DNA of 48,645 bases from Tessaracoccus caeni. Lineage in GTDB: Bacteria; Actinomycetota; Actinomycetes; Propionibacteriales; Propionibacteriaceae. The DNA lies in contig NZ_JARGDO010000027.1 in the NCBI RefSeq assembly GCF_029211185.1, forward strand, positions 1 to 48,645, written 5' to 3'. This document shows, piece by piece, positions 1 through 6,113 of the stretch; the stretch's first letter is position 1; the number at the start of each line of letters is the position of its first letter. The translations under genes were made by a program, and so were the position numbers. The notes under the pieces were generated by a model. The model saw only the letters and a program-made list of their open reading frames with translations, did no database searches and was not told the DNA's origin.

Positions 1-1
1 C

Positions 2-121
2 ATCAACGGCTTGATCGAGCTCCACCGCCGCATCGCCCGCGGCTTCCGCAACCGCGAGAACTACCGACTACGCATGCTCCTCATCGGCGGAGGACTCACC
101 CTCGACCCACCGCAGGTATGA
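2..121 (+). CDS. ISL3-family transposase, C-terminal end only (partial)
   Basis: The last 39 codons of a gene that begins before the window. The reading frame encodes an Arg-rich C-terminus (INGLIELHRRIARGF, then NRENYRLRMLLIGGG) that I recognise as the tail of actinobacterial ISL3-family transposases, which are DDE enzymes moving their own insertion sequence. The stop codon lies at 119-121, and the bases right after it look like the terminal inverted repeat of the element. The N-terminal zinc-binding and catalytic parts lie outside the window, so whether the copy is intact cannot be judged. The family call rests on the tail sequence and the GAAGAGCC end together. Confidence 0.72.
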   Translation: MNGLIELHRRIARGFRNRENYRLRMLLIGGGLTLDPPQV

Positions 122-127
122 AGAGCC
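106..127. repeat. Putative right terminal inverted repeat of the ISL3-like element
   Basis: Read on the minus strand, this end starts GGCTCTTCATACCTGCGG. As I recall, GGCTCTTC is the usual outermost sequence of ISL3-family terminal repeats. The transposase stop codon sits inside it. The element would therefore end at about 127, and an 8-bp target duplication would be expected from 128 on. The left end is outside the window, so the match cannot be confirmed here. Confidence 0.5.
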
Positions 128-169
128 AGTTTGTCTCCCCCCGATGCTGAATAGAGGAGACCCCCAGAC

Positions 170-610
170 ATGGCTACGGAGCAGAATTTCAATGTGCCGG
201 CGTCCGGTATTGGTCGTCGTAGCGTCATCAAGGCGGCCACCTGGTCGGCGCCGGTAATAGTGATCGCGGCTGCAGCGCCGTTGGCTGCTGCGAGCACCTC
301 CTCGGGCCTTTTGACCGGCGTTCAGGCAGTGGTCCAATACTTCGACTCGAAAGCGGCTTCGTTCGACGTCTCATGGGATTGGGATGGGGACTTTGGGTCA
401 CTGCCGAACGATATTACCGACGACATGATCACGTTCCATTTCGATGACCTCGAGGTGAAGATGGACGGCTACGAGATGTACTTCCTGGAGCCCGATGCCT
501 TTCACGTCATTTTGACGCTGCGCGTTGATTTGACCGGCTTCACGGGCACCGGCACTGTGCAGGTCGCCTTCTCAGGAAGGGCGGGAGTAGGGCCGATCAT
601 CTTCGCGTAG
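170..610 (+). CDS. Small exported protein with Tat-type signal, function unknown
   Basis: A 146-residue protein. Residues 15-43 read GRRSVIK followed by a hydrophobic Ala-rich stretch ending in APLAAAS, which looks like a twin-arginine (or twin-arginine-like) signal peptide. The mature part of about 100 residues is acidic and rich in Asp, Phe and Thr, with an alternating pattern (DMITFHFDDLEV, FHVILTLRVDL) that suggests a beta-sandwich. AGGAG at 155-159 lies 10 bases before the ATG. I do not recognise a family. Small actinobacterial surface proteins with this kind of signal are common, but no function can be assigned. The gene follows the ISL3 end directly, so its upstream neighbour may have been displaced. 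Confidence 0.7.
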   Translation: MATEQNFNVPASGIGRRSVIKAATWSAPVIVIAAAAPLAAASTSSGLLTGVQAVVQYFDSKAASFDVSWDWDGDFGSLPNDITDDMITFHFDDLEVKMDGYEMYFLEPDAFHVILTLRVDLTGFTGTGTVQVAFSGRAGVGPIIFA

Positions 611-696
611 CGGAGTGCGGGCAAGCACAAAAGGCAGCAGAGTACGCCGTTGACGGCGGTGTAGGCCAGGGTCGTATCACCCTGCTCGTCGCGTGG

Positions 697-1461
697 TCAG
701 GCGGTGCCGAAGCGGCGTTCGCGCGTCGCGTATTGTTCGACGGCGGCCCAGAGATCGCGACGGTCGAAATCGGGCCAGAGCCGGTCCAGGAAGATGAACT
801 CGGCGTAGGCCGACTGCCACAGCAGGAAGTTGGACGTGCGCTGCTCGCCGGAACTGCGCAGGAACAGGTCGACGTCGGGGATGTCTGGCTCGTCGAGGAA
901 GCGTGCGAAGCGAGCCTCGGTGAGGCGTTCGGGGTCGAGCTTGCCCTGCTGTGCCAGGCGCGCGATCTCGCGGGCCGCGTCGACGATCTCCGCCCGCCCG
1001 CCGTAGTTCACGCAGAACTGGAGGGTGAGCGTGTCGTTGTGCTTGCTCATCTCCTCGGCCACCTCGAGCTCCTTGATCACGGAACCCCAGAGACGTGGGC
1101 GCCGGCCGGCCCAGCGGATCCGCACGCCCAGATCGTTGAGCTCGTCGCGGCGACGGTGGATCACGTCGCGATTGAAGCCCATCAGCCAGCGCACCTCGTC
1201 GGGGGAGCGCTTCCAGTTCTCGGTGGAGAACGCATAGGCCGACAGATACGGGATGCCCAGCTCGACCGCGCCGTGGATGACATCCAGCAGCGACGCCTCG
1301 CCCCGGGCGTGTCCCTCGGTGCGTTTGAGCCCGCGCTGCTTGGCCCAGCGACCGTTGCCATCCATCACGATGGCGACGTGCCGAGGCAGCGCTTTGGCCG
1401 GGATCTTCGGCGGCGTGGCGCCGCTGGGATGCGGGGTGGGTCGACGTCGTGGTTGAGGCAC
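697..1461 (-). CDS. uppS: Isoprenyl transferase (cis-prenyl diphosphate synthase)
   Basis: Condenses isopentenyl diphosphate units in cis to make the polyprenyl diphosphate carrier lipid for cell-wall synthesis; cytosolic and membrane-associated. The 254-residue length is typical. The signature [17 protein letters not shown] is at residues 28-44, with Asp34 as the Mg-binding catalytic residue. [13 protein letters not shown] and the C-terminal motif [20 protein letters not shown] are also present. The first 25 residues are a Pro/Arg-rich lead. The gene is divergent from recO, with only 47 bases between the two starts, so their promoters must share that gap. Product length (C50 or shorter) cannot be read from the sequence. 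Confidence 0.95.
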   Translation of the reverse strand: MPQPRRRPTPHPSGATPPKIPAKALPRHVAIVMDGNGRWAKQRGLKRTEGHARGEASLLDVIHGAVELGIPYLSAYAFSTENWKRSPDEVRWLMGFNRDVIHRRRDELNDLGVRIRWAGRRPRLWGSVIKELEVAEEMSKHNDTLTLQFCVNYGGRAEIVDAAREIARLAQQGKLDPERLTEARFARFLDEPDIPDVDLFLRSSGEQRTSNFLLWQSAYAEFIFLDRLWPDFDRRDLWAAVEQYATRERRFGTA

Positions 1462-1508
1462 GGCCTCAGGCTACCCTGCGCGTGGGCGGGGGAGCTTAGA
1501 CTGTTCGC

Positions 1509-2231
1509 GTGCCCACCTATCGCGATCACGCCGTCGTGCTGCGCACCCATCAGCTTGGCGAGGCGGACCGGATCATCACCCTGCTCACCAGGGAGAACGG
1601 TAAGATCCGCGCCGTCGCCAAGGGCGTGCGCCGGGCCACCAGCAAGTTCGGCAGCCGGGTGGAGCCGTTCAACCACATCGACGTGCAGCTGGCCACCGGG
1701 CGCGGCTCGCTCGAGGTGATCGCCCAGGTAGAGAGCCTGCACTCCAGTCGGCTGGGGGAGGACTACCGGGCCTTCACCGCCGCGGAGGTTCTCGTCGAGA
1801 CGGCGGACCGGCTGGTGGTGGAGGAGCATACGCCCGCGCTGCAGCAGTATCGGTTGCTGCTGGGAGCATTGCTGGCGCTGCAGTCGCGTCGTCTGGAAGC
1901 GTCGCTGGTGGTGAACTCGTATCTGGTGCGGGCCTTGGCGATCGCCGGCTATGCGGTGTCCACGGGCGAGTGTGCGGGCTGTGGGAGCTATGACGTGCGC
2001 TGGTTCTCGCCGCAGGGGGGCGGCGGGGTGTGCCCGAACTGCCGAACCGCCGGCAGCGCGCAGCTGGGCTCGTCGGAGCGCGAACATCTCGGGGCGTTGC
2101 TGGCGGGGGACTGGCCGGTTGCGGTACAGGCCGAGCCAGGCGTGGCCGCCCGCGTCGACGGCATGGTGGTGGCTTACGCCACCTGGCACCTCGACCGAGC
2201 CCTGCGCTCGCTGCCGTACTTCGAGCGTTAA
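1509..2231 (+). CDS. recO: DNA repair protein RecO
   Basis: Recombination mediator that helps load RecA onto gapped DNA in the RecF pathway. 240 residues, the usual size. The N-terminal OB fold begins MPTYRDHAVVLRTHQLGEAD and includes AVAKGVRRATSKFG, the typical basic loop. A four-cysteine zinc site lies at Cys155, Cys158, Cys175 and Cys178. The GTG start at 1509 is supported by the family N-terminus. The stop is followed by a cluster of palindromic repeats in the gap before the convergent zur gene. Confidence 0.95.
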   Translation: MPTYRDHAVVLRTHQLGEADRIITLLTRENGKIRAVAKGVRRATSKFGSRVEPFNHIDVQLATGRGSLEVIAQVESLHSSRLGEDYRAFTAAEVLVETADRLVVEEHTPALQQYRLLLGALLALQSRRLEASLVVNSYLVRALAIAGYAVSTGECAGCGSYDVRWFSPQGGGGVCPNCRTAGSAQLGSSEREHLGALLAGDWPVAVQAEPGVAARVDGMVVAYATWHLDRALRSLPYFER

Positions 2232-2237
2232 GCCATC

Positions 2238-2282
2238 GCGCTCTTCGAGGTGGGGAGCGCAGCGGAGCCTCGAGGAGAGTGC
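2238..2282. repeat. Palindromic intergenic repeat, copy 1
   Basis: Begins CGCTCTTCGAGG and ends with CCTCGAGGAGAG, an imperfect inverted repeat around a GAGCGCAGCGGAG centre. It starts six bases after the recO stop and belongs to the same family as the copies at 2331, 2515, 22971, 23031, 23138, 41581 and 48494. In this convergent gap it could also act as a transcription stop. Confidence 0.75.
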
Positions 2283-2330
2283 GACCGTGCGTCGGGATTG
2301 GTGGCCGGGTTCCTGCGGATTCTTACGTGG

Positions 2331-2378
2331 GGTCTTTTCGAGGCTCGGCCGCGAACGGCCTCGCACCTCAAAGAGCGT
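2331..2378. repeat. Palindromic intergenic repeat, copy 2
   Basis: Reads TCTTTTCGAGGCTCGGCC, a short centre GCGAAC, then GGCCTCGCACCTCAAAGAGC. On the minus strand this is the canonical orientation: a CGCTCTTTGAGGTGCGAG head and a CCTCGAAAAGA tail. The inner GGCC/GGCC arms extend the hairpin. It runs straight into 27-bp tandem units on its right. Confidence 0.8.
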
Positions 2379-2454
2379 GGGGTGGGGTTCCGCCTCGGGG
2401 AGCGTGGGGTGGGGTTCCGCCTCGGGGAGCGGGGGTTGGGGTGGCCTCGCACCC
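2374..2454. repeat. 27-bp tandem repeat, two near-exact copies and a decayed third
   Basis: AGCGT at 2374 recurs at 2401, and the 27 bases between are repeated exactly (GGGGTGGGGTTCCGCCTC followed by GGGG). A third, weaker unit follows from 2428. On the minus strand the unit resembles the head of the adjacent palindrome (CGCTC, then GAGGCGGAACC), so the tandem units look like degenerate copies of the repeat head. A related 27-bp array lies at 48444-48493 in the same position relative to a palindrome head. Confidence 0.8.
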
Positions 2455-2514
2455 CATTCACAACACGACGGACGTGACCGCCGGAACCTGACCACGAGTC
2501 CTCAGACACAGTCG

Positions 2515-2563
2515 CGCTCTTTTCGAGGCTCGGCCGCGGGCGGCCTCGCACCTCAAAGAGCGT
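2515..2563. repeat. Palindromic intergenic repeat, copy 3 (best-formed hairpin with copy 7)
   Basis: Starts CGCTCTTTTCGAGGCTCGG and ends CTCGCACCTCAAAGAGCGT. The outer arms CGCTCTTT and AAAGAGCG pair perfectly, a two-base bulge follows, then CGAGG/CCTC, and the inner GGCCGC/GCGGCC arms close the hairpin. It lies 43 bases before the end of zur in a convergent gap. Confidence 0.85.
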
Positions 2564-2605
2564 GGTTGGGTTGGTCGTCCTTGCGGCTCGGAGAGCGTCG
2601 GAGGG

Positions 2606-3028
2606 TCAGGCGCAGTTGGCGCAGAGGCCGTATAGCTCCACCTCGTGGCCGACCTTTGTGAAGCCGTGTTGGCTTCCGACCTCGGAGGCCCAGCTCTCGA
2701 CGACGGTGGCGGCGATCTCGACGGCGTAGCCGCACTCGGAGCACACCAGGTGGTGATGGTGGCCGGTGGAACAGGCGCGGTAGACCATCTCGCCGTCGTG
2801 GTTGCGCAGCGTGTCCACCTCGCCGGACTCGGCCATGGTCTGCAGCGCGCGATAGACGGTGGCCAGGCCGACGCGGGCGCCGTCCTTCGCCAGGGCCTCG
2901 TGCACCTGCTGGGCGGTGCGGAACTCCTGGGTGCTGTCCAGCTGCTCGCGAATGGCGGCCCGCTGCCAGGTCTTCCTGGTGGCAGGCCGCGGAGAGCGCG
3001 GCTCGGCGCTGGTGTCAGTGCTCGTCAT
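2606..3028 (-). CDS. zur: Zinc uptake regulator, Fur family
   Basis: Zinc-sensing repressor of the Fur family. 140 residues, with a winged-helix N-terminal domain (LATVYRALQTMAESGEVD at 55-72) and a C-terminal metal-binding dimer domain. The HHHH run at 90-93 is typical, and the pairs Cys96/Cys99 and Cys136/Cys139 form the structural zinc site. It is the last gene of znuA-znuC-znuB-zur, and its start lies inside the 3' end of znuB (14-base overlap). A matching operator sits on the znuA promoter, so the operon is probably auto-repressed in zinc-replete cells. Context makes Zur far more likely than Fur or Nur. Confidence 0.9.
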   Translation of the reverse strand: MTSTDTSAEPRSPRPATRKTWQRAAIREQLDSTQEFRTAQQVHEALAKDGARVGLATVYRALQTMAESGEVDTLRNHDGEMVYRACSTGHHHHLVCSECGYAVEIAATVVESWASEVGSQHGFTKVGHEVELYGLCANCA

Positions 3029-4001
3029 AGTGGTCCCCGTGCTTGGCGTGGCGATGCCCGTGATGCACGTAGTCTAGGTGGTCGCCGTGCTGGATGACGC
3101 GCTGATGCTGGTGCTCATCGTCCTGGAGCGCGGGATGCGCCTCGACGTGGGCGTCGGCGTGACCGTGATCCGGCACGTACGGGATGAAACGATCCACCCG
3201 TCGAAGCTGCCTGCCGAAGGCCCAGGCCAACCCGAGCAGCAGGATCGAGACGACCACGATCGTCGCTCCGGTGGCGGTGTCCAGGTAGAAGGATCCGACG
3301 GTGCCGGTCAGCGCGGCGACGGCGCCGATCCCCATGGCGCCGAAGAAAGTGGCGCGGAATCCGACGAAGGCCTGCTGAGCCGTTGCCACAGGGATGACCA
3401 TCAAGGCGCTGATCAGCAGCAACCCGACGGTGCGCATGGACACCGTCACGGTCACCGCCGCCAGCACCACCACCAGGATGTTCAGCGCGCGGACCCGGAT
3501 TCCCTGCACCCGGGCGTGGTCCTCGTCGGCGGAGATCGCGAACAGCCGGGGCGCCAGGCCGATGGTGAGGGCGAGCACGACGATCGCCAGCCCCGCGATC
3601 AGCCAGAGATCCGACGTGCTGATCGACGTCAGCGAGCCGAACAGGAAGGCCGACAGTCCGGCCGCGCCCTGACCCGCGATGCCGGCCATCATGACGCCGG
3701 CCGCCAGGCCGCCGTAGAACAGGATCGCCAGGGCGAGGTCGCCGGAGGCCTTGCCGGTCTGGCGCAACAGCTCGACGCCCACCGCACCCACCACGCAGAC
3801 CAGCACGGCCATCGGTAGGGGAGCGGTGTTGGTGAGCATCGCCAGGCCGACGCCCATGATGGCGACGTGACCCAGCCCGTCGCCGAGCAGGCTCATCCGG
3901 CGGTTGACGATGTGGACGCCGATGGCCGGCGCGATCAGCCCGCTGAGCAGCGCGGCGATCAGGGCGCGCTGCATGAACGGCAACGAGAGCACGTCGATCA
4001 T
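3015..4001 (-). CDS. znuB: Zinc ABC transporter permease with His-rich C-terminal tail
   Basis: ABC-3 family integral membrane permease that moves Zn2+ (or Mn2+) through the plasma membrane. 328 residues starting MIDVLSLPFMQRALIAALLSG. The body has about eight hydrophobic segments and the family phrase MSLLGDGLGHVAIMGVGLA. The ATG at 4001 overlaps the znuC stop in the usual 4-base ATGA arrangement; the longer open frame upstream is only the antisense-like frame of znuC. The last 55 or so residues are hydrophilic and carry about 17 histidines (for example DEHQHQR, YVHHGHRHAKHGDHYDEH). Typical ZnuB proteins end soon after the last helix, so this tail is an addition, probably a cytoplasmic zinc-binding or sensing segment (inference). 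Confidence 0.92.
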   Translation of the reverse strand: MIDVLSLPFMQRALIAALLSGLIAPAIGVHIVNRRMSLLGDGLGHVAIMGVGLAMLTNTAPLPMAVLVCVVGAVGVELLRQTGKASGDLALAILFYGGLAAGVMMAGIAGQGAAGLSAFLFGSLTSISTSDLWLIAGLAIVVLALTIGLAPRLFAISADEDHARVQGIRVRALNILVVVLAAVTVTVSMRTVGLLLISALMVIPVATAQQAFVGFRATFFGAMGIGAVAALTGTVGSFYLDTATGATIVVVSILLLGLAWAFGRQLRRVDRFIPYVPDHGHADAHVEAHPALQDDEHQHQRVIQHGDHLDYVHHGHRHAKHGDHYDEH

Positions 4002-4768
4002 CGGATCGCCTCCGCGATCGGATCCTCGAGCCCGATCTGGTGCGGTCGGGGAGGCGCGGGGTCGCAATCGGCGGTGCCGTGCTCTTCGTCGACCACCACT
4101 CGGCCGTCGCAGAGCGTGATGGAGCGGTCGAGCACGTCGCGCATGGGGCCCAGCTCGTGCAGTACGGCCAGCACGCCCAGGCCGTCGTCGACGAGGCCCT
4201 GCAGCAACGCGGCGAGCCCGGTCTGCGAATGCAGGTCGACGCCGGCCAGCGGCTCGTCCATCACCAGCAGCTCCGGTCCCGTGGCCAGGGCTCGTGCGAT
4301 CAGCACGCGCTGCTTCTGGCCACCCGAGAGGGTTCCGAAGGGCCAGCCGGCCCGGTCGGAGAGGCCCACCAGCTCCAGCGCGTCGGCGACCTTCGCCCGA
4401 TCGGCCTTGGTGGGCCACAGAAAGGGCTTGGTGTGTGCGAGGCGGCCGGCCGTCACGATCTCGCGTACTGTGGCGGACGGCACGCCGATCGCGGAGTACT
4501 GCGGCACATAGCCGATGCGCCAGTGGTCGCGGAACTGCGACTGCTCGGTGCCGAACAGCCGGATCGAACCGGCGGTGTGCGGCACCAGGCCGAGCAGCGA
4601 GCGGATGAGCGTCGTCTTCCCGGAACCGTTGCCCCCGAGAATGGCCACGGCCTCCCCGCGATACACGGAGAGGCTGATCCCGCGGAGCACGGGCATGCCG
4701 TCGAGCGAGACGTAGACGTCGTCGGCCTCGACGGCCGGCACCGTCGAGCCGAGGTCACTGACACCCAT
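3998..4768 (-). CDS. znuC: Zinc ABC transporter ATP-binding protein
   Basis: ATPase subunit that powers zinc import with ZnuB and ZnuA. 256 residues. Walker A GGNGSGKT lies at 45-52, the Q-loop VPQYS near 88-92, the signature LSGGQ at 147-151, Walker B LLVMDEP with Asp171-Glu172, and the switch histidine in VLHELG. Its start overlaps the end of znuA by 14 bases and its stop overlaps the znuB start, so the three are translationally coupled. The residues after about 240 are Pro-rich and not part of the core fold. Confidence 0.94.
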   Translation of the reverse strand: MGVSDLGSTVPAVEADDVYVSLDGMPVLRGISLSVYRGEAVAILGGNGSGKTTLIRSLLGLVPHTAGSIRLFGTEQSQFRDHWRIGYVPQYSAIGVPSATVREIVTAGRLAHTKPFLWPTKADRAKVADALELVGLSDRAGWPFGTLSGGQKQRVLIARALATGPELLVMDEPLAGVDLHSQTGLAALLQGLVDDGLGVLAVLHELGPMRDVLDRSITLCDGRVVVDEEHGTADCDPAPPRPHQIGLEDPIAEAIR

Positions 4769-5684
4769 TGGCTGCCTTCAACGCGGCGAGGTTTGCTTCC
4801 ATGATCGAAGGGTAGTCCTTCCCCGGTGACTGGTCGGAGAGGCCCTCGATGGGATCGAGCACGCCGGTCTTCAGGCCGAGGTCGCCGGCGATGGATTCGG
4901 CCAGCGCAGGGGAGGCGAGAACCTCGAAGAAGATCGTGGTGACGTCGTGTTCCGCGGCCAGGCGGTGCACGTCGGCGATCCGCGCGGGAGAGGCCTCGGC
5001 CTCGGGATTGATGCCGTTGATGCCGATCTCCTCGAGCCCATAGCGATCGGCGAGATAGCCGAAGGCCTTGTGCGACGTGATGAAGGCGGTGCGCTCGCAG
5101 TGGGCTAGGCCGTTCTCGTAGTCGCCGTCGATCTGGTCCATCTGGGTGGCGAGGTTCGCCGCATTGGCGTGGAAGTCGGCCTTCTCGGCCTCGGACCCCG
5201 GCAGATTGTCGGCGATCGCCTGGCCGACGGCGGCCACCCGGGTGGGGTCGAGCCAGAAATGCGGATCCAGCTCGCCGTGATCGTGGTCGTGATCGTCGCC
5301 GTCTTCGCCCTCTTCGTGAGCGTGGTCGCCATGCTCCTCGGCCGGGACGAGATGGGCGAACTCGGTGACATCCAGCACGTTGGTGGCGCCGGACTGGGTG
5401 ATCGCCTCGTCGACCGCGGGCTGGAAGCCCTTCAGATAGATCACCAGATCGGCGTCGGCCAGCGACGCGATCTGCTGCGGGCTGAGCTCCAGGTCATGGG
5501 CATCCACGCCTGGAATGGTCAGCGACTCGACGGCGAGGTGGTCCCCGGCCACCTGGGTAGCGGCGTACTCCAGGGCATAGAACGCGGCGACCACGCGAGG
5601 ACCGTCGTCGGCCTGCTCGGAGCAGGCCGTCGTCGCGAGTAGGGTGGGCAGGAGCAAGGTCGCCAGGGCACGCCGCAAAGTCAT
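4755..5684 (-). CDS. znuA: Zinc-binding lipoprotein, substrate-binding protein of the ABC importer
   Basis: Captures extracellular Zn2+ and hands it to ZnuB. 309 residues from the ATG at 5684. A lipoprotein signal MTLRRALATLLLPTLLATTAC is suggested, with Cys21 as the lipidated residue, although ATTAC is a weak lipobox. Probable metal ligands are His63 (VDAHDLEL), His142 (DPHFWLDP) and the His of SHKAFGYLADRYG. A His/Asp/Glu-rich loop at about 118-136 (HGDHAHEEGEDGDDHDHDH) is the hallmark of zinc rather than manganese binders. Two ATGs (5693, 5684) and a TTG (5720) are possible starts. I chose 5684 because the predicted promoter places transcription initiation there and no ribosome-binding site is visible for any of them. 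Confidence 0.92.
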   Translation of the reverse strand: MTLRRALATLLLPTLLATTACSEQADDGPRVVAAFYALEYAATQVAGDHLAVESLTIPGVDAHDLELSPQQIASLADADLVIYLKGFQPAVDEAITQSGATNVLDVTEFAHLVPAEEHGDHAHEEGEDGDDHDHDHGELDPHFWLDPTRVAAVGQAIADNLPGSEAEKADFHANAANLATQMDQIDGDYENGLAHCERTAFITSHKAFGYLADRYGLEEIGINGINPEAEASPARIADVHRLAAEHDVTTIFFEVLASPALAESIAGDLGLKTGVLDPIEGLSDQSPGKDYPSIMEANLAALKAANGCQ

Positions 5685-5720
5685 GAGAACCATTGTCAAT
5701 AGTGCGGCGACGGGAGTCAA
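5684..5720 (-). promoter_or_regulatory. znuA promoter with overlapping Zur box
   Basis: On the minus strand, TTGACT (5720-5715) and GACAAT (5697-5692) are separated by exactly 17 bases and make a good -35/-10 pair. Seven bases follow, and then the znuA ATG at 5684, so the mRNA is probably leaderless. The 15-mer TGACAATGGTTCTCA (5698-5684) covers the -10 box and the start point. It matches the actinobacterial Zur consensus TGAAAATGATTTTCA, as I recall it, at 12 of 15 positions. Repressor binding here would block polymerase directly. Confidence 0.65.
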
Positions 5721-5749
5721 ACCGACAATCGGGATATTCAGGAGGACGC

Positions 5750-6028
5750 GTGCTGGCCATCACGAGATTTCGGGATCCGGGGGCTGACTTCGAGCAACGT
5801 GCGGGCCGCGTCGTCGACTTCTGGAGGACCTGTTCGGGCAACCTCAGGGCGAATCTGGTGCAGAACCTCGATGATCCCGACCTCTGGGCGATCATCTCCG
5901 AATGGGACTGCGTTGGTTCCTATCGCCGTTCGTTTCAGGGCTACGAGGCCAAGATGATCCTGACCGAAGTGCTGCTGCTCGCCGTCGATGAGCCGAGTGC
6001 CTATCTCGCGCCCGACGATCTCCGCTAG
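5750..6028 (+). CDS. Small protein, probable dimeric alpha/beta-barrel (ABM-like)
   Basis: 92 residues from a GTG at 5750, with GGAGGA at 5741-5746 just upstream. The start LAITRFRDPGADFEQRAGRVVDFW and the phrase NLVQNLDDPDLWAIISEWDCVGSYRRSF fit the antibiotic-biosynthesis-monooxygenase-type fold, in which short proteins dimerise and may oxidise, bind haem or have no catalysis. No cofactor residues can be named. It is divergent from znuA and about 85 bases upstream of the GH36 gene, with the LacI operator between them, so it may not belong to the sugar locus. The family call is tentative. Confidence 0.65.
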   Translation: MLAITRFRDPGADFEQRAGRVVDFWRTCSGNLRANLVQNLDDPDLWAIISEWDCVGSYRRSFQGYEAKMILTEVLLLAVDEPSAYLAPDDLR

Positions 6029-6035
6029 GCTCGTA

Positions 6036-6049
6036 GTTACACGTGTAAC
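6036..6049. promoter_or_regulatory. LacI-type operator upstream of the GH36 gene
   Basis: GTTACACGTGTAAC is a perfect 14-base palindrome with a central CG, the shape of LacI-family operators. TAGGCT at 6026-6031 could be a -10 element, which would place the site over the transcription start. Variants occur at 10552-10574, 10729, 18860 and 18925, all at promoters of the same sugar locus. Confidence 0.72.
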
Positions 6050-6113
6050 CGCGGCCGCGGAAGGGCCCTTCTGCCCCCTGCGATAGCCGCCACGAGGGAG
6101 GAACGAAGAGCCG

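Noticed and set aside
2374..2454. Possible CRISPR array from the 27-bp repeats
   Set aside because: The units are directly adjacent with no spacers and no cas genes are present.
4002..4418. N-terminal extension of znuB
   Set aside because: The extra 139 residues are Arg/Ala-rich and come from another frame of znuC. The ATG at 4001 overlaps the znuC stop in the classic way and starts a normal permease.
5684..5698. Znu system as a manganese importer
   Set aside because: The His-rich loop of ZnuA, the His-rich tail of ZnuB, the adjacent Fur-family zur and the Zur-like box all point to zinc.
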